From Chloroflexota bacterium (GTDB lineage Bacteria > Chloroflexota > Limnocylindria > Limnocylindrales > CSP1-4): DNA of 5,625 bases. Positions 1-5,248 of the stretch are shown here, one piece after another. Under the pieces are notes generated by a model. The model ran no database searches and was not told the origin of the DNA. It worked only from the letters and a program-made list of their open reading frames with translations. The DNA is taken from the NCBI GenBank assembly GCA_021777365.1, contig JAJYDP010000356.1, positions 1-5,625 of the forward strand, read 5' to 3'. Position 1 is the first letter of the stretch. Every line of letters starts with the position of its first letter. The position numbers were made by a program, and so were the translations under genes.

Positions 1-1
1 C

Positions 2-943
2 GACCAGGGGTTCGGCCACGACCGGGTCGACCTCTTCGCCCCCGACGGCTCCCGCATCGCCTCGATCCCGGGCTCGGGGTTCGGCTGGCTGGACGCCGCG
101 CGGCTCGCCGTCTACCAGGCCTCGGCCGGTACCGGCGGCGGCACGCTCGGCCTCTACACGACGAGCGGCCGCCTCATCGAGCGCCTGCCGGGCCAATGGG
201 GCGGGATGCTCGCCAGTGGCCACGGGAGCCTGGCGCTCGAGCCGGTCGCGGGATCCGCTCGCGCGGCAGGTGGCGACGTGCAAGTCTGGACCGCGGGCAC
301 CCTCGGCCCCGCGATCCAGGGCGAGGGCTCGCCCGAGCGCTGGTCACCCGACGGGACCCGCCTCCTGCTCGTGCGGACGGACCTGACCGCGCAGGCTGGA
401 GCGGTCGCGCTCGCGTCGACCGGCGGCCCCATCCCGGGGATCCTCACCGTGATCCGCGCCTCCGACGGCGCGGTCGTCGCGCCCACCCCCTACCACCTGG
501 CCGACGTGCGCGGCTTCCGCGCCTGGAGCCCCGATGGACGGTACCTCGCGACCGACAATGCCGGCGGCGCGACGGTCTTCGATTTCGCCGCGGGGCGCGT
601 GCTCCGGACCGGCGCCACCGGATCGCCGGTGGACTGGAGCCCCGACGGGCGCCTGGTGCTCGTCGCGCCGGACGGCAGCTCGCGGTTGTGGAGCCCGGAT
701 GGGCACTTGACGCCGAGCGGCCTGCCGCCGGGCGATCCGACGTACGGCCCGACGCTCGCGCAGGTCGCGATCCGCCCGCCCTTCGGCAACGCCGACTTCA
801 CGCTCATCAGCGGCGGCACGACCCTGACGCTGCCGGCCGATCCCGGGAGCAGCGCGACGTGGACCCCCGATGGCCGCGCGTGCTTCGTCTCGACCGCGGC
901 GCCGGGTACCCCGATGGTCCTCGTGCGCGTGGCGGTGCCGTGA
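2..943 (+). CDS. WD40/TolB-like beta-propeller protein, 5' part missing
   Basis: This frame is open from the window edge to a TGA at 941-943 and gives 313 residues; the true start lies before the window. The protein carries a repeated W(S/T)PDG signature at visible residues 114, 175, 212, 230 and 287, each typically followed by a short hydrophobic strand such as RLLLV, YLATD or LVLV. Less perfect copies (FAPDGSR, YTTSGRL) occur near the left end. This pattern is typical of PD40/WD40-like blades in TolB-type propellers, so the fold is well supported. The last copy, WTPDGRACF, ends close to the C-terminus, as in a closing blade. Such proteins are usually extracytoplasmic binding platforms, but the signal peptide or anchor would be upstream, so location and partner are unknown. 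No catalytic residues are recognisable. It is transcribed towards the neighbouring minus-strand operon, so it is not part of that operon. Confidence 0.85.
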   Translation, partial: DQGFGHDRVDLFAPDGSRIASIPGSGFGWLDAARLAVYQASAGTGGGTLGLYTTSGRLIERLPGQWGGMLASGHGSLALEPVAGSARAAGGDVQVWTAGTLGPAIQGEGSPERWSPDGTRLLLVRTDLTAQAGAVALASTGGPIPGILTVIRASDGAVVAPTPYHLADVRGFRAWSPDGRYLATDNAGGATVFDFAAGRVLRTGATGSPVDWSPDGRLVLVAPDGSSRLWSPDGHLTPSGLPPGDPTYGPTLAQVAIRPPFGNADFTLISGGTTLTLPADPGSSATWTPDGRACFVSTAAPGTPMVLVRVAVP

Positions 944-1018
944 GATGGCAGGACCTGTTGCCGCGGTGGCGGCGGGTCGGCATCGTTGGCAGTCGTCTGC
1001 TGGGGTGGCCCGTATCGG

Positions 1019-2260
1019 CTACGGCGCCGCGGCGAAGACGATGACCTCGCTGCCGGCCACGGTGTCGACCTGGTATGCGTAGCAGCCGGCAGCCCGGATC
1101 CGCGTGTAGGCCACGAAGTTACGCCAGCCGAAGCCGCTGCCGCTCACCCCGACCTGCGAGACATCGCTCAAGAGGAGATCGGACGCCGGGGTGGCCCCGT
1201 CGCCGAAGCGCACCGCATTGGAACCATCGAGCTGGTGACCGCGCACGAGGATCGGCCCGCTCGCCCGGGGGGCCGCGAGCCAGAGGATCTTCTCCAGGTA
1301 CCAGCCGCCAGATTCCGTTGTCCCTCCGAAGCGGAGGATCGCGGCGGGCCCCGGGCCATAGCCGATGCTGTACACGGGTCCTGCACCGATGGCCGGCCCC
1401 ACCCAGCTCGCCACCGGGCGCGGCGACCCGGTCGGGCACGTGGCGCCCGGGGCGAGCGTCGGCAGGCGCAGCGGTCGCTGACGGAGGACCTTGGCGAGCG
1501 CGGAGGCCGGTTGTGCGGCGAAGACGACGACCGAGGTGCTGGTGGCCGTATCGATCTGGTATGCGTAGCAGCCGGGGGCCGGGATCACCGTCAGGTCGCT
1601 CTCGAGGGCCACGTACCCCGCCGACCCCACCGGGCTGGCGGTGCCATAGGGGGTGAGCTGCAACTCCGCGTATTCGTCGCGCCCGAAGGCAAGCGCTCCC
1701 GCCCCGTCGAGCCGGCGTCCCCGCACGAGCGCGGGACCGGTCACGCCCGGCGCCGCCACCCACGTGACCACGACGCCCTGCGGGCCGGCTGCGGACGGGC
1801 TGTCGTAGTAGACCGTCCCGCCGGAGCCCGCGCTGGTCAGCGGATGCAGCGGCCCATCCCCGGCCATGGCCGGCAGCCCGGGCACGATGGTTTGCCCGGG
1901 CGTCACCGGGCAGCTCGCGCCCGCGGCCAGCGACGGGAGGTGGAGGGGCCGGCGCAAGGCCGGCCAGTTGATGGTGGTCGGCGGGAGTGCCACGGCGCGC
2001 GAGGAGGGGCTGGGCGACGCTGTCGGCGTCGTGCCCAGCCAGACGCCGGCTGCCCCCAGCACGAGCGCCACGACGAGCAGAAGCGCGACGGCCGCTGCCG
2101 CGGCGAGTCCGGGTCGAACACCGCGGCGTCGACGCGCCGCGCCGCCGAGCAGCTGTTCCACGGGCCGTGCCCGGTCCAAGGCGTGGCGTGCCCGTGCCTC
2201 GAGATCCTCGCGGATGGCGGCGTCGAACGTGTCGTCGTCGAGGGGCTGCCGACCACTCAT
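1019..2260 (-). CDS. Probable membrane anti-sigma factor with duplicated ectodomain
   Basis: This 413-residue protein starts at ATG 2260, which overlaps the TGA of the upstream sigma gene as ATGA, and has a strong GGAGGA six bases upstream. Residues 1-50 are a charged cytoplasmic segment with a likely helix (DLEARARHALDRARPVEQLL). Residues 51-75 form one membrane helix preceded by RRRR, giving an N-in topology. The ectodomain is an imperfect tandem repeat, residues about 97-251 and 257-413. Shared landmarks are RPLxLPxLAxGAxCP, GPxLVRGxxLDG and GCYAYQxDT followed by a VVFAA-type strand. The only four cysteines (117, 231, 275, 393) fall at equivalent places in the two copies, suggesting one disulfide per copy. 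Position after an ECF sigma gene and translational coupling point to an anti-sigma or sensor role. No zinc anti-sigma motif HxxxCxxC is present, so sigma binding is inferred. A longer reading of this frame (start at 2893) overlaps the sigma gene and was not chosen. Confidence 0.85.
   Translation of the reverse strand: MSGRQPLDDDTFDAAIREDLEARARHALDRARPVEQLLGGAARRRRGVRPGLAAAAAVALLLVVALVLGAAGVWLGTTPTASPSPSSRAVALPPTTINWPALRRPLHLPSLAAGASCPVTPGQTIVPGLPAMAGDGPLHPLTSAGSGGTVYYDSPSAAGPQGVVVTWVAAPGVTGPALVRGRRLDGAGALAFGRDEYAELQLTPYGTASPVGSAGYVALESDLTVIPAPGCYAYQIDTATSTSVVVFAAQPASALAKVLRQRPLRLPTLAPGATCPTGSPRPVASWVGPAIGAGPVYSIGYGPGPAAILRFGGTTESGGWYLEKILWLAAPRASGPILVRGHQLDGSNAVRFGDGATPASDLLLSDVSQVGVSGSGFGWRNFVAYTRIRAAGCYAYQVDTVAGSEVIVFAAAP
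1022..1972 (-). repeat. Internal tandem duplication in the ectodomain gene
   Basis: Two homologous halves are encoded at about 1508-1972 (copy 1) and 1022-1492 (copy 2). At the protein level the conserved cysteine motif GCYAYQ is offset by exactly 162 residues and LDG by 160. At the DNA level CTGGTATGCGTAGCAGCCGG occurs identically at 1070-1089 and 1556-1575, offset 486 bases, and GCGGCGAAGACGA is shared at 1029-1041 and 1515-1527 with the same offset. The remaining sequence has diverged strongly, so the duplication is old except at this constrained 3' motif. Confidence 0.85.
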
Positions 2261-2823
2261 GGCCGTTCCTCCCCGAGCGCCCGGCGCAGCCGCTCCCGCG
2301 CCAGGCGGAGGCGCGAGCGGGTCGTCTCGATGGGCACCCCGAGGATGGCGGCGGTCTCCTCCACCGAGTAGCCCGCGTAGTGATGGAGGGCGAGGGCGGC
2401 CCGCTGGGGGGCGGGCAGCGCGTCGAGTGCGTCGTGTAGGGCCCGCCCGACGAGCGCCGCGTTCGTGCCGGGATCGTGGGCCTCGGAGGACAGCTCGATC
2501 TCGCGCGGACCGCCGAGCAGCCGTCCCCACCAGGTGCGGCGCCGCCCGTCGAGGCGGATCGCCTCGCGCACGACGATCTGGTTGAGCCAGGCGACCGTGC
2601 TCGTCGGATCGCGCAGCGTCGCCCGGTGGCGCAGGGCCCGTTCGATCGCCGCCGCCGCGGCGTCCTGGGCGTCGGCGGGCTCCCGGCAGATGGCGCCCGC
2701 CAGCCGGACGAGGCGCGCGTATTCGCGCGCGATGATCGCCTCGAGCGTCGCTGCGTCCGTGCCCGTCGTCGCACCTCCCACAGCTGCCCGGCCGACGATG
2801 GCCACGAGGGCTCCGGTTGTCAT
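2257..2823 (-). CDS. ECF-type RNA polymerase sigma factor (first module)
   Basis: This 188-residue protein has the two-domain plan of an extracytoplasmic function sigma factor. Sigma-2 spans residues about 27-95 (EYARLVRLAGAICREPADAQDA, then TVAWLNQIVVREAIR). Sigma-4 spans about 124-183, with DALDALPAPQRAALALHHYAG and a helix-turn-helix SVEETAAILGVPIETTRSRL at 153-172. It would direct RNA polymerase to promoters of a small stress or envelope regulon. ATG 2823 is supported by an in-frame TGA 18 bases upstream and no other start between them, though the ribosome site is weak (AGGTG too close). About 25 N-terminal residues precede the homologous region. Region 2.2, normally acidic and Gln-rich, reads QDAAAAAIERALRH here, an alanine-rich deviation at the polymerase contact. 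The gene overlaps the downstream membrane-protein start by ATGA, so the pair is read as a sigma/anti-sigma operon. Confidence 0.9.
   Translation of the reverse strand: MTTGALVAIVGRAAVGGATTGTDAATLEAIIAREYARLVRLAGAICREPADAQDAAAAAIERALRHRATLRDPTSTVAWLNQIVVREAIRLDGRRRTWWGRLLGGPREIELSSEAHDPGTNAALVGRALHDALDALPAPQRAALALHHYAGYSVEETAAILGVPIETTRSRLRLARERLRRALGEERP
2267..2272 (-). promoter_or_regulatory. Ribosome binding site for the first membrane protein
   Basis: On the minus strand GGAGGA lies inside the last codons of the sigma gene, six bases before ATG 2260. It fixes that start and, with the ATGA overlap, indicates translational coupling. Confidence 0.75.
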
Positions 2824-2828
2824 GGCAC

Positions 2829-2862
2829 CTGGTAGACCCGCTCATGGTGCCGAATGGGTCAA
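2829..2862 (-). promoter_or_regulatory. Possible promoter of the first sigma operon
   Basis: Minus-strand TTGACC at 2862-2857 matches a -35 element. Seventeen bases further comes GGGTCTACC, a poor -10. The layout resembles the candidate before the second sigma gene (TTGAAC, 17 bases, CGTC), but the -10 similarity is slight and the implied leader would be almost absent. This is a tentative call. Confidence 0.25.
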
Positions 2863-2980
2863 CGAGCCGCTCCGTGCCCGCCGGCCTCACCAACGCGAGG
2901 TCCTGCTGGCGCGGAGCACCTCGCGGACTCCGCGTCGATGACCTGACCCCGCCTGCGCGCCACGGGCGCGCTGCGCAGCT

Positions 2981-3011
2981 GGCTCCGGACGGCGAGCGTC
3001 GGATCGGAGCC
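2981..3011 (-). terminator. GC hairpin after the second operon, possible terminator
   Basis: GGCTCCG (2981-2987) pairs with CGGAGCC (3005-3011), and inside it GACG (2988-2991) pairs with CGTC (2997-3000) around a five-base loop, leaving a four-base bulge. It lies 32 bases after the stop of the second membrane-protein gene. A second hairpin, GCGCGCC/GGCGCGC with a three-base loop, sits at 2955-2971. Neither is followed by a T-run on the minus strand, so if they terminate transcription they are not of the canonical intrinsic type. Confidence 0.35.
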
Positions 3012-3043
3012 GCACCGACCGCGAGGGACCACTATGGCGCTCG

Positions 3044-4459
3044 TCAGGGCGCCGCCGATGGCATGGCCACAGTCACCGGCGTCACCGCGCCCCCGGTGGA
3101 AACGACGCCTGATACGACGAAGATCGAGCCTGCGCCGCAGGGGTCCAGGTCCGGCGTGGGGGTGGCGCCCGGCGCAGGCGACCCGCCGCTCAGCGACACC
3201 GTCGAGCCAGCGAGCGCGATCACGCGATAGTCGGGAGCGTTGATCTGGAGGGGCGGATCGTCGTAGGCGTGGTAGCCGGAGGGCCAGACCAGGGCCACGC
3301 GGGTCGTGGGCGCGTCCGATGGGGTGAGCCACAGGCACGCGTGATCCCCGCGCACCTCGCCCCCGAGCACGCCTGTGAGCAGGGTGCCGGCGACGCCCGT
3401 GCTGCCGGGCGCGGCGGTCGCGAGTACCAGCTCGCCGGGCAGCAGGGTTGCCGGCGCACGACCGACCGGCGGCGTGCTCGTGCCGGCGGGTGTGGCCGCC
3501 ACTTGGGTCAGTGGCACGAAGCCACGGCCGCTCACCATGTAGCCGACGAGCGTCCGGAGATCGGCGGCGTAGACCGGGACGTCGGGCGGCGCGCCCACAT
3601 ATCCGTTCGTCGGCCCGGTGCTGAGCACCAGCGCCCGGGGGGCGTACCCCGGGATCCCCTCAGTTGGGCCGGCCACGGCGATGAAGTCCGGGTCGGCACT
3701 CGCGTCCACGGTGCCGCCGCCCGATGGCCCCGGAGCCATCGTGCCCTTCGTGGGATCGCGGGGCACCGAGCCTGACTGGAACGCGGTGAGGCGGAGGTGC
3801 CCGAAGCGCAGCGTGGCCGTCAGGCCATCTGTCGAGCGGCTGCTCGCGAGCACCGCCTCCCCGTCGTATGCGCTGCCCAGCGGCCGCTCGAAGAAGGGGC
3901 CCTCGAAGTAGAGCCAGCCGGTCCCGTCAGGTCGGCCCTCCGAGGCAACGATCTCGCTCACCCACCAGTCGTGGGCGTTGGCCTCGACGTAGGCGACGAG
4001 GGTCATCGGTGCGGCGTGTTCGATCCAGTGCAGCTCGAACGACCCGAAGGTCGACGAACCGGTGATGCTGACCTCGAGGCCGAGACTGGCCGACGGGTGG
4101 CTCCAGCCCGACGGCCCTCCCGTGAACGATCGATCGCCGATGACCAGCTCGAAGTCGCTCGCGCTCAAGGTGCCAAAGACCGAGGCGACACCGATCGGGT
4201 TGACGGTGGACGTGGCGCCGCCGGGCACGACCAACGGCCGCAGGAGCACGGCCGCGGAGACGAGCGCGACGACGACGATCACTGCCGCCAGCGCGCCGGC
4301 CAGGCCGCGCAGGGTGCGCCCAGCGCGTCGCCCGCGCCCTGTTGTCCGTATCTCGTAGGGGATGGCGAAGGCCCGCTGCTCGAGCGACGCCGGCACCTCG
4401 GGCGGGGCGGCCGCCCGCAGCATCGATCGGATCGCGTCCTCGAAGGACTGCTCGCTCAT
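3044..4459 (-). CDS. Probable membrane anti-sigma factor, second module
   Basis: This 471-residue protein starts at ATG 4459, overlapping the sigma stop as ATGA, with GGAGG seven bases upstream. Residues 1-49 are cytoplasmic (FEDAIRSMLRAAAPPEVPASLEQ, then basic RGRRAGR). Residues about 50-73 form a single membrane helix. The long ectodomain has no close similarity by eye to that of the first module. Its first half (about 90-260) alternates strands and aromatic residues (ELHWIEH, DWWVSEIV, WLYFEGPFF) like a beta-sandwich. The last part (about 345-450) looks like a separate small domain: CLWLTPS at Cys375, VALVWPSGY, DYRVIALAGSTVSLSGG, then a Thr/Pro linker and PCGAG at Cys441. These are its only cysteines and could form a disulfide. 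No HxxxCxxC zinc motif is present. The anti-sigma or sensor role follows from the operon context and topology; the ligand is unknown. Confidence 0.87.
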   Translation of the reverse strand: MSEQSFEDAIRSMLRAAAPPEVPASLEQRAFAIPYEIRTTGRGRRAGRTLRGLAGALAAVIVVVALVSAAVLLRPLVVPGGATSTVNPIGVASVFGTLSASDFELVIGDRSFTGGPSGWSHPSASLGLEVSITGSSTFGSFELHWIEHAAPMTLVAYVEANAHDWWVSEIVASEGRPDGTGWLYFEGPFFERPLGSAYDGEAVLASSRSTDGLTATLRFGHLRLTAFQSGSVPRDPTKGTMAPGPSGGGTVDASADPDFIAVAGPTEGIPGYAPRALVLSTGPTNGYVGAPPDVPVYAADLRTLVGYMVSGRGFVPLTQVAATPAGTSTPPVGRAPATLLPGELVLATAAPGSTGVAGTLLTGVLGGEVRGDHACLWLTPSDAPTTRVALVWPSGYHAYDDPPLQINAPDYRVIALAGSTVSLSGGSPAPGATPTPDLDPCGAGSIFVVSGVVSTGGAVTPVTVAMPSAAP

Positions 4460-4998
4460 CGGTCGGCCTCCGGGGCGCGGGCCTGCGCCTCGTAGGCGGC
4501 GCGCATCGCCCGCAGGGCGTGGTGCAGGCGCGACTTGACCGTGCCAGGCGGCACGCCCGTCCGCTCGGCGATGGCCTCGACCGACAGGTCGAGGTAGAAG
4601 CGCAGGGCGACCACGATCTGCTGGTCGGCGCCGAGACCGGCGAACGCCGCCCAGAGGGCGTCGCGCTCGGCGGTCCGCGCGGCCGGGTCGGGTGCGGCGG
4701 GGTCGGGCAGCCAGCGGACGACGGTCGTATGGCGCGAGCGCAGCCGATCCCGGCAGACGTTGACGAGGATGCGTCCGAACCACGCGCCGGCGCGCTCGTC
4801 CTCGCGCAGGTGGTCCCAGCGCTGCCAGGCGCGCACGAGGGCGTCCTGCGTCGCGTCCTCGGCCTCCGCGCTGTCGCCCAGGAGCAGTGCAGCCGTGCGG
4901 TAGGCGGCCGCGAGCTCCTGCGAGACGAGGCGAGCGAAGCCCTCCTCACGGTCCAGACGTCGCTCGCTGCGCACGGCGGTGGTGTCGGCCACTCCCAC
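4456..4998 (-). CDS. ECF-type RNA polymerase sigma factor (second module)
   Basis: This is a 180-residue sigma factor of standard ECF length. Sigma-2 covers residues 21-89, with an intact region 2.2 (GDSAEAEDATQDALVRAW) and the region 2.3-2.4 motif AWFGRILVNVCRDRLR. Sigma-4 covers 112-168, with the helix-turn-helix SVEAIAERTGVPPGTVKSRL at 139-158 and a following HHALRAMR helix. It should recruit RNA polymerase to its own regulon. The start given is GTG 4998, with AAGGGG seven bases upstream. GTG 4992, two codons later, has GGAG seven bases upstream and is an equally good choice. An ECF-like promoter candidate lies about 30 bases ahead, consistent with autoregulation. The gene is coupled by ATGA to the membrane protein downstream. 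It is clearly distinct in sequence from the first sigma factor, so the two modules are not a recent duplication. Confidence 0.94.
   Translation of the reverse strand: MGVADTTAVRSERRLDREEGFARLVSQELAAAYRTAALLLGDSAEAEDATQDALVRAWQRWDHLREDERAGAWFGRILVNVCRDRLRSRHTTVVRWLPDPAAPDPAARTAERDALWAAFAGLGADQQIVVALRFYLDLSVEAIAERTGVPPGTVKSRLHHALRAMRAAYEAQARAPEADR
4467..4471 (-). promoter_or_regulatory. Ribosome binding site for the second membrane protein
   Basis: Minus-strand GGAGG lies within the sigma gene, seven bases before ATG 4459. It decides that start over upstream in-frame codons and parallels the arrangement in the first module. Confidence 0.8.
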
Positions 4999-5030
4999 TC
5001 TCCGACCCCTTCGTGGACGCTCACTCTACC

Positions 5031-5057
5031 GACGAGCGCGGCCGCCGATACGTTCAA
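5031..5057 (-). promoter_or_regulatory. ECF-like promoter before the second sigma gene
   Basis: On the minus strand TTGAAC (5057-5052) is followed after 17 bases by CGTC (5034-5031). GAAC with a 16-17 base spacer and CGTC/CGTT is the known form of many ECF sigma promoters. The CGTC lies 32 bases before GTG 4998, leaving room for a short leader that contains the AAGGGG ribosome site (5011-5006). This fits an autoregulated sigma operon. A TAGAGT (5028-5023) overlapping the same region could be an alternative housekeeping -10, but its spacing to TTGAAC is 23 bases. Confidence 0.4.
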
Positions 5058-5067
5058 TCTCGGAACG
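5051..5067. promoter_or_regulatory. Inverted repeat CGTTC-N7-GAACG
   Basis: Two perfect five-base arms (5051-5055 and 5063-5067) surround seven bases. One arm overlaps the candidate -35 of the second sigma operon, so it could be an operator. It also places a GGAAC on the plus strand, facing the Clp-domain gene, but no matching -10 was found there. Confidence 0.3.
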
Positions 5068-5152
5068 GCCCGGCGACGCCTCTCGCGGGTGGGTCCGGAC
5101 GACGCCTGTCCGCACCGCAGGGATCGAGCAGCGGAGCCGGATGCGCCGAGTC

Positions 5153-5165
5153 CAGGTGTGACCTG
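5153..5165. promoter_or_regulatory. Inverted repeat CAGGT-GTG-ACCTG
   Basis: A perfect 13-base inverted repeat with a three-base centre lies in the spacer between the two divergent genes, 83 bases before the Clp-domain start. It does not match the CtsR, HspR or ClgR operators known at clp genes elsewhere. A chance occurrence in GC-rich sequence is possible. Confidence 0.25.
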
Positions 5166-5236
5166 AGGGGCGTTGGGCCCGTGTGCAGCGGCATCGGCCC
5201 GTTCGTCGCGAAGCGGGCGCCGATGGTCGGCCGGCG

Positions 5237-5242
5237 TATGGT
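5237..5242 (+). promoter_or_regulatory. Possible -10 element for a leaderless transcript
   Basis: TATGGT matches the TAnnnT form of a -10 element and ends six bases before GTG 5249, the distance expected if transcription began at the start codon itself. No convincing -35 sits 16-18 bases upstream (the sequence there is GC only). The lack of a well-placed Shine-Dalgarno sequence is consistent with leaderless translation. Confidence 0.3.
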
Positions 5243-5248
5243 GAGGGC

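Noticed and set aside
944..1018. A bidirectional terminator in the 75 bp convergent gap (GCCGC-GGTG-GCGGC at 960-973)
   Set aside because: It is a five-base GC stem with no T-run on either strand; such stems arise easily at this GC content. Nothing else was seen in the gap.
986..2371. A 461-codon open frame on the plus strand opposite the first membrane-protein and sigma genes, plus several other long overlapping frames
   Set aside because: The translation is an Arg/Gly/Ala/Pro-rich string with no domain. Long antisense frames are expected in such GC-rich sequence, and the opposite strand has a clear sigma/membrane-protein pair.
1119..2774. A 551-codon minus-strand frame overlapping both genes of the first operon
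   Set aside because: It is Arg/Ser/Pro-rich out-of-frame translation of the real genes, with no recognisable motif.
1019..2893. Reading the first membrane-protein gene from ATG 2893 as a 624-residue protein
   Set aside because: The first 211 codons overlap the sigma gene in another frame and give low-complexity Arg-rich sequence. ATG 2260 has a strong Shine-Dalgarno and starts a sensible helix plus membrane segment.
3044..4783. Reading the second membrane-protein gene from a start at 4783 as a 579-residue protein
   Set aside because: The same artefact: the extra 108 codons overlap the conserved sigma-4 region. ATG 4459 has GGAGG at seven bases and the ATGA overlap.
5202..5212. TTCG-TCG-CGAA as a ClgR-like operator upstream of the Clp-domain gene
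   Set aside because: The arms are only four bases and do not match the full ClgR consensus; chance is likely.
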